64,000 nt of DNA from Oopsacas minuta (Eukaryota > Porifera > Hexactinellida > Lyssacinosida > Leucopsacidae), in NCBI GenBank assembly GCA_024704765.1, contig JAKMXF010000300.1, positions 186,001 through 250,000 of the forward strand. Direction: 5' to 3'. Under the pieces are notes generated by a model, which was not told the origin of the DNA, did no database searches, and saw nothing but the letters and a program-made list of their open reading frames with translations. Each line of letters begins with the position of its first letter. The stretch's first letter is position 1. Shown here piece by piece: positions 11,327 through 22,051 of the stretch. The translations under genes were made by a program, and so were the position numbers.

Positions 11327-14300
11327 ATGGCTAATTATCCAGTTACATACACCGCACTCCCTCTCAATGACTTACCTGATCCTATATACAGACATATAGA
11401 GGTTGCATATCCAGAAGAACAACGACGAAAGACCCTACAACTACCATCATGTGCTGGAGGCTTTTCTTACACTGGAAGTGATAATTACCGCAATAAAACA
11501 GTCAGAAGTCGTTTTATAATTTGGCGTTATGATGAAAATCATTTGGAATTGATAGAATACTCAACTGATTATAACTTAGAAGGAAATGCACTCAAATTTG
11601 AATTTATCAACTGTGAACTAATAGGTCGTGTTTCTATATACGAATCTGAAGATTTGTCTTCGATACAAATAGCAATACCCACGTCTACTCGTATAATACG
11701 TATAGTATTACTACATCCACTTTCTTTACACGATATTCATAGTGATGTACATTCTTCTATTTTCTATAATGTTACGTCACATATTCTTGCAGATGTTTCT
11801 GCATCGTATCCACTCCCACAGGCATTCCTATCTCATACACTGGTTGCTATAGCAACCGGTCTTATTAATAACATACTTGTGTGTACAATGGGTAGTTCAG
11901 ATGGGAGCGTGTTTGGTGTAAGGTTTCCGGCGCATAGAGAACATATTTTCACACCTTTTGAGTTGAAACAGACAGGGATAATGTCCAGGATTATAAGCGG
12001 GTTTATCAGAAAGAGCGAAGCTACTTCTCAAGAAAATACACTCTCTTCTATGCGAATACTTAATTTCAATGGCAGAGCTTATATCTTACAAATATTTAGA
12101 GATTGTAAACTCAAATTGTTGCATTTGGATAGGAAAGAATGCATTTTGAATGAGGACTTATCAAATCATCTTAATAACTATGGATGTGTCAATCAAATTG
12201 AACCTATGATTGAATTGAGTCAGACAATTGATAGCGGTGTGCAGAAAATATGTATTCTTATTACCACCAACACACTCGCAATTTTTCTCACTTACGATTT
12301 GCATCTTGATTTGGCTGCTCCAGTTCTTCAACATCTCTCATCAAACTTCTCAACTCTACCAACTAACTCGAAACTTTTACAGTTTTCATTTTCAAATGAG
12401 AACTTGTACACACTATGGCTATCTCGTGACGATGAATCTACAATCGTGGAAACTTTAAATACAGGAGGAAAGAATCCACAGACAAATGGATGGCTCACTT
12501 TCAACGAAATTTCACAATTACCAAACGAATTAGAAATCCCAGATATAAAAGACATACAAGAAACGTATTTGAGTTATATTTGCAATACAAAGTATATGAG
12601 AGTACAATGTATACTAAATGCACTTACACTATTCGAGCATACACCACCACAGATTCTAACTCATGCCGCGTTAAAAACCGCGATAATCCAAGCAGTAGAG
12701 AAAGAAATTCACCATCTAGTTACTCTTCCTCAACTACAGAATCAATTACGTCGTGCTCTACAATTACAAGTTTGGTCAAAGTTCTATCAAGCTTGTTTAC
12801 AGTATCAAACTATATCATGCTATCCATTGGGATTAATCGCAAATAAAGGGATACAGTTTCTTATAGGGAAACGTTCTCTCATATTCTATGCACCAATTCA
12901 ACTACTTGAACAGATATACTTACAGCCTAAAGTTAAGCCTTGCTTACAAGCAATTAGAATATTATCAATTGAATTAATTGATAAAATTAAATATGTGTTA
13001 GGTATGGCAAGAAAAATATCAAACTGTTTCGTTGGATTAGAATTACATCTTAGAGACTTGTTGGATAATGATGCTGATATAGTAGGGTTTGTAGGGTATC
13101 TCCTTGATTGTATGTTGATAGCAGATAGAGAGGTTTGTCGCTCGGAGAGTCCTGTTAAGCACTCAGAGATTAGAGCTAGCATTGGTAAAATACAGCCATT
13201 GATACCAGCACTTCAAGCAATTTCCGATTTATTGAAGTTTCCATTATCAGAAGCATTCTATACTCATTGTAGCTTAGAAAATACTGAAAATATTGAATCG
13301 AACATTTCAAATATATCTACATTATATACTAGTGAATTGTCTATTTCTATATTAAATGCGAATTTTCGCGATTTAGTCGCGAGGAAGAAAGAAGTGTGTT
13401 GGAGCATTTTGTTGTTGTCATGTTTTGTTTTGCGGGAGAAAGCAACAAATGCTCAATCACAGGAAAATGAAGCTTTTACCACACTCAAATCATTCATTCT
13501 CCCAGAATTAATAACTTCACTTATTTCATTACATTTACTTCAAAACTTATCACAATTCAAGTCAAAAACTCACAACATTAACAGTACAATGTACAGCAGC
13601 GAATCACAGAATGTGTCTATTACACAGACTGTATACAGGATTTTACCATTACAATACGCTACAGATAAATGTCTACATGAAATACTATTAAAACTACACA
13701 CACGTAATGTATTACCATCAGAAGAGCTTATAGAGCCTGTATCAACTTTACAATACATTCTATGTGAGTACACCAATGCGATTTGTGAAAGTGTATCTCC
13801 GGGTTTATCTGCTATAAAGTTCCTTACATACATGTACGATAATCGCTACCTATCAGAATTACTCTACACACTACATGTACTAGAATCTCTATACAATCCT
13901 GTATTGGTGTATCCTATAAGACTCTACAGAGCTCAATACTATCTGAAGGTTGGTAAAGTTGGGAAATCAGTACAGATTTTCCTCTCTACTATATCAGGAA
14001 TGTTGTCTGTTGTCCCTGATCCATTCTTATACGATATTGTAGCGGATAAGGTTGAAGAGACAAAGTCAAATTGTACCGTATTGTATTTCCTATATCTAAT
14101 CGATTTATTCGAACAAGAACAAGCTCCTGATATGATTATACGGTTAGCTAAACACGCATTAGAAATAGCTCCAGCTGATGAGCAGCTGATGAGCAATCTA
14201 TGGTCTATACAGTTCAAACACTCGCTAGATCTCTGTCTATATGAAGAAGCGTATGTAGCAATGATAAGTAATCCTGAACAGCCAAGAAGAAAAGATTGTA

Positions 14301-15646
14301 TGAAAAGATTTGTTATTGAACTTTGTACTAAAAAGAAATACAAGTTACTCTGTGCATTTTCATATTCTGGTGTAGAAAAGGAGATTGAAGATGTACTGGA
14401 ATCTAGAGCTAGATCAGCTGATCCGATGACTGGCAATTATTACTCATTATTACACACATTCTATTCAAATCGTGGCAACTATAGGAGAGCAGCTGTTGCT
14501 ATGTACGAGTGTGTTATGCGATTGAATGGAGAAATGGCTACATTGCTTATAATACAGAAACAAGCTAAATGCTATCTCGCGGCTATTAACGCCCTTTATC
14601 TTGTAGACGATAAATCGGCTTTTGTACTGAAGCCTCGAGCTAAAGTACAAGCAAAAAAACCGCTAGACAATCCACCTGATTCGAAGAAAATGCGGGAAAA
14701 CGTGTCGTCACCAGTCGAGAACGAAATAGACGCTTCTCTCATTCCTCGTGTCGAAGTTGTATCTCTAGAAGATTTGGAGGATGAATATTTGTTAGTTTTA
14801 GCTCAATTAAAGTTAGCACAAGTCGAAGAGACAGCCACGCCCCTGACAACTTCAACATGTACGCGAGAAGAGATTGTGATACTACTTGTACATTATGGAC
14901 TATTCGATCTGGCTATGACAATATCTGACAGACTTAAACTATCCAAACAGCAAATATTTGAGATGTTAGCTACTCGCTGTGTTAAGATGGCTATACTAGG
15001 TGATGTAATACTGGAGGATACAGATGGATTAGCGCATATACAATGGCTAAGCTATAATGACACAGGGATAGAGTGTTGTATTGAAGGTTTATCTCATGAA
15101 GGCAAAGCATGGAACCTTCTTAAACGCTATTTAGAATCAATGATTGATTTTGAAAAGATTGAAGCGCATTTGTGGGTTGTAGGCATACTCCTATCCCTAA
15201 ATTACGCACTACCTCAATGGCTCAAAGACGACGTATCTCGTATCGCTCCCGAGAAGCTCTTAGCAATGTACCTTAAATATTCACAACTAGAAGATGCTGG
15301 ACAGTTTGCATTAGCGTACATTCGTGCTGTATTAGGCGATAGAAAGGAAAATGAACAGAGAGGAGCAGAGGAAAAATTCGGTCTCAAATACTCGTTAAAA
15401 TCAATAGATCCAGAAACAGGAACTTATAATACAGTTAAACTGCCATACACTTATATTGATATACTGCTAAGCGAGCTGAAGAAAAAACCTGAAGATTCAC
15501 ATTTACATGGATTATACGAAGCACTTGAAATGCAGCTACAAGATTATTTTACTGAGTTAGAACAAGCTAGCAAATATCTGATCTTATTAAAGAAGAAAAG
15601 TAGTAAGCAACATTTGCAAGAATCTCAGGAATTGAATTCAATTTGA
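11327..15646 (+). CDS. NUP160: Nucleoporin NUP160, Y-complex scaffold
   Basis: NUP160 belongs to the outer-ring Y (NUP107-160) complex. The 1439-residue protein matches the family's usual length of about 1400. An N-terminal beta-propeller region starts with CAGGFSYTGSD and RFIIWRYDENHLELIEYSTD. The alpha-helical C-terminal half has the most conserved block, VLESRARSADPMTGNYYSLL near residue 1025, followed by an NRGNYRRAAVAMYE segment. Near the end, LPYTYIDILLSEL matches the family's final helices. Start Met at 11327 is preceded by AT-rich sequence with no upstream in-frame extension of note. Single exon. Directly follows NUP188; the adjacency of two pore scaffold genes is unusual. Confidence 0.93.
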   Translation: MANYPVTYTALPLNDLPDPIYRHIEVAYPEEQRRKTLQLPSCAGGFSYTGSDNYRNKTVRSRFIIWRYDENHLELIEYSTDYNLEGNALKFEFINCELIGRVSIYESEDLSSIQIAIPTSTRIIRIVLLHPLSLHDIHSDVHSSIFYNVTSHILADVSASYPLPQAFLSHTLVAIATGLINNILVCTMGSSDGSVFGVRFPAHREHIFTPFELKQTGIMSRIISGFIRKSEATSQENTLSSMRILNFNGRAYILQIFRDCKLKLLHLDRKECILNEDLSNHLNNYGCVNQIEPMIELSQTIDSGVQKICILITTNTLAIFLTYDLHLDLAAPVLQHLSSNFSTLPTNSKLLQFSFSNENLYTLWLSRDDESTIVETLNTGGKNPQTNGWLTFNEISQLPNELEIPDIKDIQETYLSYICNTKYMRVQCILNALTLFEHTPPQILTHAALKTAIIQAVEKEIHHLVTLPQLQNQLRRALQLQVWSKFYQACLQYQTISCYPLGLIANKGIQFLIGKRSLIFYAPIQLLEQIYLQPKVKPCLQAIRILSIELIDKIKYVLGMARKISNCFVGLELHLRDLLDNDADIVGFVGYLLDCMLIADREVCRSESPVKHSEIRASIGKIQPLIPALQAISDLLKFPLSEAFYTHCSLENTENIESNISNISTLYTSELSISILNANFRDLVARKKEVCWSILLLSCFVLREKATNAQSQENEAFTTLKSFILPELITSLISLHLLQNLSQFKSKTHNINSTMYSSESQNVSITQTVYRILPLQYATDKCLHEILLKLHTRNVLPSEELIEPVSTLQYILCEYTNAICESVSPGLSAIKFLTYMYDNRYLSELLYTLHVLESLYNPVLVYPIRLYRAQYYLKVGKVGKSVQIFLSTISGMLSVVPDPFLYDIVADKVEETKSNCTVLYFLYLIDLFEQEQAPDMIIRLAKHALEIAPADEQLMSNLWSIQFKHSLDLCLYEEAYVAMISNPEQPRRKDCMKRFVIELCTKKKYKLLCAFSYSGVEKEIEDVLESRARSADPMTGNYYSLLHTFYSNRGNYRRAAVAMYECVMRLNGEMATLLIIQKQAKCYLAAINALYLVDDKSAFVLKPRAKVQAKKPLDNPPDSKKMRENVSSPVENEIDASLIPRVEVVSLEDLEDEYLLVLAQLKLAQVEETATPLTTSTCTREEIVILLVHYGLFDLAMTISDRLKLSKQQIFEMLATRCVKMAILGDVILEDTDGLAHIQWLSYNDTGIECCIEGLSHEGKAWNLLKRYLESMIDFEKIEAHLWVVGILLSLNYALPQWLKDDVSRIAPEKLLAMYLKYSQLEDAGQFALAYIRAVLGDRKENEQRGAEEKFGLKYSLKSIDPETGTYNTVKLPYTYIDILLSELKKKPEDSHLHGLYEALEMQLQDYFTELEQASKYLILLKKKSSKQHLQESQELNSI

Positions 15647-15872
15647 ATGCCTCCATCCTTCTAATTGGCATCTCTACATATATACTTCTCAATAATTTAT
15701 AATTAGTGTGTTTAGATTTAATCACTTTCTGATTACTACAGTAGCAACTTGTTGTTTTAGCGGATTTTGCATTACTTAACTATTAAATAAATTCGATTTT
15801 GCATTTTGTTCAACTATTTGTAGAATTCAGGAGGTTTTGTTTTGGCTAAAATCGTTCCACTAAATGCTTATA

Positions 15873-16002
15873 AGATATTTAACCATGGATGATAGATTTG
15901 TTCAAGGTCGTTTTTTGAGCACTCCTCGCTTGATTGAACGCGGAGATTTCTACGTACTATATAACATAAATACACGAAACTACTATCCATGGTTAAATAT
16001 CT
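15873..16002. repeat. Inverted-repeat element, GATATTTAACCATGGAT ends
   Basis: The left end GATATTTAACCATGGATGAT is mirrored at the right end by CTATCCATGGTTAAATATC. The inside contains ACTCCTCGCTT. A second copy, in the opposite orientation inside (AAGCGAGGAGT), lies at 25786-25927. Confidence 0.8.
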
Positions 16003-16391
16003 AATATTTATATTGTGGACCATTTTCGTAAAAACTGTTTACACGTCCCTGGGCACGTTGTAAATCGAATATGTTTTAGCGACTTTACATTACTCATACC
16101 AATGCTATGATCATCATTAAAATTGATATTGTATAACTTTGAATGATTGCAATTGTCATTATTCAATACATTACGTGTTATGCAAATACATAGAAAAAGC
16201 TGTTCAAATTGACTAATTGTAATCAATCTTTTATCAGCTAGTTGATTATACACACCAACGTATTTCACGATCAGATGACAATAGTTAATTTCAACAATTG
16301 TAAGGCATCTGTGCTGATTTGACAGTGGTTGGAGAGGGTATAAATTCGAGAATGTAGGCTTCAAATGTTCAATATTTCACATTTCGACACT
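16003..16391. other. Stretch without a supported gene
   Basis: A 118-codon minus-strand frame (16008-16364) runs back to within 28 bases of the PYCR start. It has no recognisable domain or signal and ends in the repeat element, so I do not call it a gene. The region probably holds the PYCR promoter. Confidence 0.4.
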
Positions 16392-18928
16392 ATGATGTTA
16401 TCTAGATTAGGTTTTGTGGGTGGAGGAAAGATTACATCAGCTTTGGTTGCTGGATTAATTCGATCAGGTATTATGACGTCATATATATTATGCCACAGCT
16501 GTTTACCTAACTGACATTTTTTCATATGATTTTAGGTGATTTCAAACCTCAGAATATTTTGGTATCAGAGCCATGCCCAAAGGCGAGAGAACAATTGCAA
16601 GTACGTAAGCACAAAATACATAGTAAATTTAATAATTATTTTACATTTTGTGTTTTTTAGCAAAAATTGAATGTACAGACGTGTGCTGATAACAAACTCA
16701 TTCCTGCAAAATGTGACACTATCTTAATAGCCGTTAAGCCAGATATAGTACCTGGAGTATTAGATGAACTATCACCTAGTATATTGAAGCAGGAACATGT
16801 TGTTATATCAGTAGCAGCAGGTGTAAAAATATCCACAATTGAACAAGTGAGTTACGACGAACTTCATTGTATTTATAATGTCAGTTACATATGTATATTT
16901 ACTGTAATTCTGTCTAGCATCTCCCAGAGGAGACCTCAGTTGTACGTAGCATGCCTAACACCTCCTCACAGATAGGATCAGGTGCTACATTATTCGCTCC
17001 TGGCTTAGCTATATGTTCAGAACAGATTGAATATATTCATGAACTATTCTCTAGTGTGGGATATTGTCAGAAAGTTGATGAGAAATATTTAGATGTCATA
17101 ACTGGTCTAAGTGGATGTGGACCTTGCTATGTACGTTAATATTTACTGTGTACAATATTGCATATATATGATTTGATAATATATTTATAGATGTATATTG
17201 TATGCGAGGCTCTAGCTGATGGAGGAGTCAAGGCTGGATTACCTAAAGAACTAGCCGTAAAACTAGTTGCACAAACTATGCTTGTGAGTTATTTCATAAT
17301 ACAGCTATAACGACCAATTAAAATAACGGTCATATGTAAATAACTAATACTTTACAACACATCTCTTTGATGATGTGTTGTAAACAAGTTCATTGAAATA
17401 CGATTGCGCAAATATTCAATGGAAAAAATGTGAATGAAATGGTAGGACAGTCAACTCACGTATCGAAGCTCAAGGAACTGCAATAATTACTTTTGATATA
17501 AGCAGAGCTGAGTTCGATATTCCTTCCGTGTTCGATATAACAGGAGTTGACTGTAGTTACTCTTGTAGGGAGCTTCTAGAATGATGTTAACTTCAGACAA
17601 ACACATATCTCAGGTAATTTACTTACATTATAATAATTGATGTTAAGAGGATCTTATTTAATGTATGTAGACAAGTACATAGAAAGTTAGTCACACTATT
17701 TAAGTAAAATTATTTTACCGAAATAGCTTTCTGTTTCTTGGCTCTGTCTGCTTCTGAGAGTGAAAGAGCGATTGCGAAATCTATATCCTCTTGTTCCTTC
17801 CGTTCTTTCGCGGTTTTAGGCACTGAAGAACTGGAGGGTAAGGTAGGTTTGGGAGGGTTAGCACGAGCACCTTGTCTTTGTGACTCTTTCAGAGATGCAG
17901 CGATTGCTTCGGCTATTAATTTATCTTCTTCAGCTTTATTCTTTGGTTTCAGAGATGTGTTTTGAGTTGACAGAATTCTACAATTCGCATCTGTAGCAGG
18001 TCTCATAGGTTGTGGGGTAGGATCGTGGATAAACGGTGAATTGAATCGTCTTGTTTCTCTCGCTTTATTTTGCGGTTCTCGACAGTTATGTTGATCAGGA
18101 AATCTGTGATTAAGACAAAAGTGTAGCTGACAACCTTCACATATAACAGGCACTAGTTCCCTTACTTTACAAGTACTCACGTTACACAGAGCACTACTCT
18201 TAACTTTATATTTATTTTCACTTTTACATTCCATTTCAATGTGTTTGTTCACTCTCTGATTAACATCCATTCCCTTACTAACTGGTAGTGCATGTCCACA
18301 TAAAGGACAAGTTGGTACAATCTTATCCTTACGGTAGGCTTCTGTACATCGGTGTTCTTTATATGAACGATGTTCTTTGCAGAAGGTTTTCTGACAAAGA
18401 TCGCAATTGAAGGGTAAGAAATCTAGCTGGTAGCAGGTCTGTTCCGCACAATGTGTGCCCATATGAGGAAGCTCCATCGTAGTATTGTTTAATGGTAGAT
18501 TGCAGTTAGCTTGTTTTTATAGAATTTGAGAAAAATTAAAGAATATTCTAAAACTAAAATTAGCAATTTGGATACCATATCATGATCGTAATACTTTTAA
18601 TATCGAATTATATTATTATCGAAAGAACATTCTAGAATGCCTAATTATGGATGTAAAAGGGCATAGAATAGTGGCTTCACAGGTAGTTACATATACGCAT
18701 ATATCGAATCAATTCGAAAGATATCAAATTCTCTAATTCAGTGTTTTATTGTGTATTATTAATTTTATTTAGTTGAAAGATGATGTATGTTCTCCTGGAG
18801 GGATTAGTATAAATGCAGTGCATACTTTAGAGAAAGCTGGTTTTAGAGGTATATTGATGGAAGCAGTTGATGTATCAAGCAAGAAATCAGTTCAGCTAGC
18901 AAACATAGTCAATAACGTCAAGAATTAA
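16392..18928 (+). CDS. PYCR: Pyrroline-5-carboxylate reductase, seven exons
   Basis: PYCR makes proline from pyrroline-5-carboxylate using NAD(P)H. Exons read from splice sites and family alignment are 16392-16467, 16536-16600, 16661-16846, 16918-17130, 17191-17283, 17569-17613 and 18773-18928; all introns are GT-AG and phases agree. They join to 277 residues, the usual size, with GFVGGGKI (nucleotide-binding loop), CDTILIAVKP, VVISVAAGVKI, RSMPNT, GLSGCGPCY, ADGGVKAGLP and CSPGGISINAVHTLE. Length and lack of a leader fit the cytosolic PYCR3-like branch, with moderate certainty. Intron 5 holds a MITE and intron 6 (1159 bases) an antisense ZFAND2 gene. This gene is intron-rich compared with its neighbours. 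Confidence 0.93.
17447..17554. repeat. MITE-like element, ACAGTCAACTCC-end family, in PYCR intron 5
   Basis: It starts ACAGTCAACTCACG and ends TATAACAGGAGTTGACTGT. The inner TATCGAAGCTCAAGGAAC stretch is shared with other copies. It lies wholly in the intron 17284-17568, so it does not interrupt coding. Confidence 0.85.
17710..18477 (-). CDS. ZFAND2: AN1-type zinc finger protein with UIMs (ZFAND2/AIRAP-like)
   Basis: ZFAND2 proteins link ubiquitinated substrates, p97 and the proteasome at the ER or under arsenite stress. The 255-residue protein starts MELPHMGTHC like its orthologues. It carries two AN1 zinc fingers: residues about 10-50 with C-x(4)-C and FCKEHRSYKEHRC, and about 95-135 with FCLNHRFPDQHNC. 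Two ubiquitin-interacting motifs follow, around KLIAEAIAASLKES and IDFAIALSLSEADR. It ends ISVK, so the C-terminal prenylation box of ZFAND2B is absent. The gene is intronless and lies entirely inside intron 6 of PYCR on the opposite strand. Confidence 0.92.
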   Translation of the reverse strand: MELPHMGTHCAEQTCYQLDFLPFNCDLCQKTFCKEHRSYKEHRCTEAYRKDKIVPTCPLCGHALPVSKGMDVNQRVNKHIEMECKSENKYKVKSSALCNVSTCKVRELVPVICEGCQLHFCLNHRFPDQHNCREPQNKARETRRFNSPFIHDPTPQPMRPATDANCRILSTQNTSLKPKNKAEEDKLIAEAIAASLKESQRQGARANPPKPTLPSSSSVPKTAKERKEQEDIDFAIALSLSEADRAKKQKAISVK

Positions 18929-19222
18929 TTAAATCAACTACTTCTATTTTGTGTTTGACTGGGATTGTATTTTTTGAACTTTCAATTACACATCGTCTAG
19001 TCAATATGTTGCTTTTTTGATAATATTAAACCCTACTTTGTTGGATAATCATAAATAATTTTTTTAAAGTCATTTTTGTGACCTGGGTGACTATTGTAAA
19101 ATTCCTATTATGATGGAATAATTATTGTTCGCATATTCTCCTTGAATCATCAAATATTTTCGAGGTAAATCAAGGGAAAAATATCTTAAAGTCATATTAA
19201 TGTTAGAAAAATCCAGTTGTAA

Positions 19223-19846
19223 ATGTCTAAGTCATTATTCAAGAAAAAAAAGAAAGAAGATCTCTCTCCCGAGACAGCTCTAACAAAAATGAGAGAGACA
19301 CAATTAATGCTAGAGAAGAAAAGCGTATTCATTGAGTCACAAATAGAAAAACAAACACAAATAGCCAGGAAGAATGCTTCCACTAATAAAAAGGTTGCAA
19401 TCGAAGCGTTAAAACGCAAAAAGCGATTAGAAAAACAGCTACAACAAGTTGATGGGACTCTCTCCACTGTAGAATTTCAACGTGAAAATCTTGAGAATGT
19501 TTCAATCAATACGGAGGTACTTCAGAACATGAGCACTGCGGCTAAAACTCTGAAAGAAACACACAAAAAGTTAGATGTAGAAAATGTACAGGACTTAATA
19601 TGTGATATTGAAGAACAACAGCAAATAGCTTCTGAAATAAGTGAAACTTTAGCGACAGGATTTGGTGTGCAACAAGATGAGGATGATGACGATTTGTTGG
19701 CTGAGCTTGAAGAATTAACAAATGAGAAGTTAGGGATTGAAGATTTTCCAGCTGTACCAGATCAACCTCTTCCAATTGTGAAAGGAACCAAGGAGAAAAT
19801 CTCTAAAGATAAGGACCTTGCAAACTTAGAGGCTTGGGCTACTTGA
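19223..19846 (+). CDS. CHMP4: ESCRT-III subunit CHMP4 (Snf7)
   Basis: CHMP4/Snf7 polymerises into the main membrane-remodelling filament in multivesicular body formation, cytokinesis and repair. The 207-residue protein has a basic N-terminus (KKKKK), a long helical core including KKVAIEALKRKKRLEKQL, which matches the family helix, and an acidic C-terminal region (DEDDDDLLAELEEL). It ends DLANLEAWAT, similar to the C-terminal segment that contacts ALIX and VPS4 partners in known CHMP4s. The CHMP4 subtype is not resolved. Single exon. Confidence 0.92.
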   Translation: MSKSLFKKKKKEDLSPETALTKMRETQLMLEKKSVFIESQIEKQTQIARKNASTNKKVAIEALKRKKRLEKQLQQVDGTLSTVEFQRENLENVSINTEVLQNMSTAAKTLKETHKKLDVENVQDLICDIEEQQQIASEISETLATGFGVQQDEDDDDLLAELEELTNEKLGIEDFPAVPDQPLPIVKGTKEKISKDKDLANLEAWAT

Positions 19847-20095
19847 TGACGTAACATCTTAGGATTAAATAATAATCACTTACAAGAATTATTACTACTT
19901 TCACGCGTATTTATTAGTTTTGTATCTTTGTCATAATTATCACTAATGAATCAACTTGGCTCTTATGAAATGCTCATTCGCATTATGTCATATAAATGAA
20001 TAATTGCTGCTAAATAATAAGCCCTATAATTCACCAATATCTGAGACCCTTTTGGTCAGCATCAATGAATAATTGACAATTAGAGACTAGATAAT

Positions 20096-21286
20096 ATGAT
20101 AAATGTAATAATATATCCCGAAATGGCGTATGCTTTCACCATGAAACCATTTGAGTATAAATGTAGTAAAATTTCTTGCTTAAATAAAATGAACCGTACA
20201 GAAGAGTACTTTAATTTATTTGAAGGAGTAACATGCATTATTCTAGTTTCGCTACATTTCCTTCTAACTTGTTTCTGGCTATTGTATATTATTAAGAATT
20301 TAAGGAAAACATTTCGAGAAAGAAAAATTTGCAAAAACTCCAAAATTGATCCTCAAGTAAAAAATAAAATTCTATTCAACTGTCGAACTATTGTCGTGAA
20401 GGATATTTTACTGTTCTGCATCGCTATTTTTGAGTTCATAATATCGTTGTATTTAGCAATTCCAGGATTAACTTATGATCAGTATAGGAAAAATCATGAA
20501 AATACATTCAAAGCTTTTGAAAGAAAAGAGTTATGCGAACCTACAGGATATTTCGGTCTACTTAGCATTCTCCCAGCTGCACAATTAGCTCCAATTAGTA
20601 TTGGAATCGTAGTCATATCATCAGTCTTGCTCTTAGTCACGCTAAGTACTTATTTATCCAGAAGATACTTTGGGTATGCCTTAGAAAAACGATATCTCTA
20701 TCAGATTATCCTTTGGTGGGTATCACAAGCAATATTCCTGCTCCTAACACTAATTCCTTACCTCCAAATTCTCCTTTGTATAATGCCAATATTTCTAACG
20801 ATAAATTGGATTACATTAATCAAATCGAGTAGGAGATTGTCTCGAACCATAAAGTCGAAGCTTCTAGAACTATACCGCTTTGGATATGACCCAATTCGTT
20901 ACAATATAAATTGGGTAAACTATAGAACTTACAACGTGTTCATTACAATTCATCTTATAACTATTCTATTGGTCGTCGTGATAATCTCCATTGAATTATT
21001 GGTAACGTTCATTAGATCAATTATATTAAGTGAATGCTACTTAAAGTATACGTATAATTTTGAGCTGAATATTAATTTGAACCAAGGATTGAAAGAAAGG
21101 CTGACACATATACTTTTAGCGATTAATAGCTATGGAATTTTCTCATTAGCTTTATTTTACGGATTGTTTGTGGTTACTCCATTAGTGCTCGTATCTCTTG
21201 CTTACCTATTTCATGTTTTATTTAAAGGATCAAGAAGCAGGATATATAGGATGAATTATACTTTAATGCAACCTCTTTTAACGTGA
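20096..21286 (+). CDS. Seven-helix membrane protein, novel family member B
   Basis: Unrecognised family. The 396-residue protein has likely helices at about 43-66, 102-124, 164-186, 202-221, 224-241, 279-302 and 347-376. Positive charges in inner loops (KNLRKTFRERK, LSRR, SSRRLSRTIKSK) and tail (KGSRSR) put the N-terminus outside. It shares with member C an FNCRT/YNCET stretch plus KD-x-LL entering helix 2, a Leu-Cys pair in the second outer loop (ELCEPT versus ILCNGT), STYLSRRYFG/TTYLSRRYYG after helix 3, NW in helix 5, and an F-x-YD-x(3)-Y stretch before helix 6. Starts with several Met codons; the first at 20096 and Met16 are both possible. Single exon, 766 bases from the converging member C. 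Confidence 0.72.
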   Translation: MINVIIYPEMAYAFTMKPFEYKCSKISCLNKMNRTEEYFNLFEGVTCIILVSLHFLLTCFWLLYIIKNLRKTFRERKICKNSKIDPQVKNKILFNCRTIVVKDILLFCIAIFEFIISLYLAIPGLTYDQYRKNHENTFKAFERKELCEPTGYFGLLSILPAAQLAPISIGIVVISSVLLLVTLSTYLSRRYFGYALEKRYLYQIILWWVSQAIFLLLTLIPYLQILLCIMPIFLTINWITLIKSSRRLSRTIKSKLLELYRFGYDPIRYNINWVNYRTYNVFITIHLITILLVVVIISIELLVTFIRSIILSECYLKYTYNFELNINLNQGLKERLTHILLAINSYGIFSLALFYGLFVVTPLVLVSLAYLFHVLFKGSRSRIYRMNYTLMQPLLT

Positions 21287-21587
21287 TATTTCTGTAGAAT
21301 TTGTAATCATTTATTGATAAATCTATTGAAATGTATATTAATTATTACATGCTAACTATTTGTAAGTATTGCGTGTATGGATATGGCGTTTCTATTATTG
21401 TATTAAGGGAAATGTACATCCTGATATTTTGAATTTTGTAATATAGTCAATCAAAATTTCTTGTAAAACAACAAATAATTACCCCCAATATATTCAGAAT
21501 TGATTCGATTTTTCCAAGATAACTTATTGAATATCGGCTGTGTACTGTAATTTGCCTTTTATAATTAACAAGTATGTACTGGTGCCA

Positions 21588-21962
21588 GGTGACAGCGTTT
21601 GGAAGCGATGCTCATATCGCACCGCAGTGCTCCTTAAAATTGTTTAGGGTGTAACGCGACAGTATCTATAGTCCTAGAATGTTTTCGCACACTAAACTAT
21701 TGGTTGAAGGTCGGAGGAACTGATTATCTGTGGAAATTCAAATACTGGATGACCTCATTAATGAATAGCTTTAAATAATTAATTATTGCCTCAAATATTC
21801 ATCATATATAATTTATCAAAAATACATACATAAATAACTCTATAATCCGATCCAGCGTAGCGTAGCACAGCGCAGGTAGAGGTGGTGACAGCAAACCACC
21901 TCTGCAGCGCAGCGGAAGATTTAAATCTTCAAAATGTCCATCGCTTCCAAACACTGCCATCT
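21588..21962. repeat. Non-autonomous inverted-repeat element with internal hairpins
   Basis: The left end GACAGCGTTTGGAAGCGATG (from 21591) is mirrored by CATCGCTTCCAAACACTGCC near 21939. A GC-rich core near 21855-21912 contains a perfect 9-bp hairpin, AGAGGTGGT against ACCACCTCT, among repeated AGCG steps. No coding frame was found. It lies between the convergent seven-helix genes. Confidence 0.7.
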
Positions 21963-22051
21963 AAATACTATACTATTTTAACAAATCTACATATAATATA
22001 TTCCAAGTGGTAATTAAAGTATTTTAAATCTCAAATAAAAAGTATAGTTAC

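Noticed and set aside
16008-16364. 118-codon minus-strand frame upstream of PYCR
   Set aside because: No recognisable domain, signal or conserved motif; its end runs into a repeat element and it overlaps the likely PYCR promoter.
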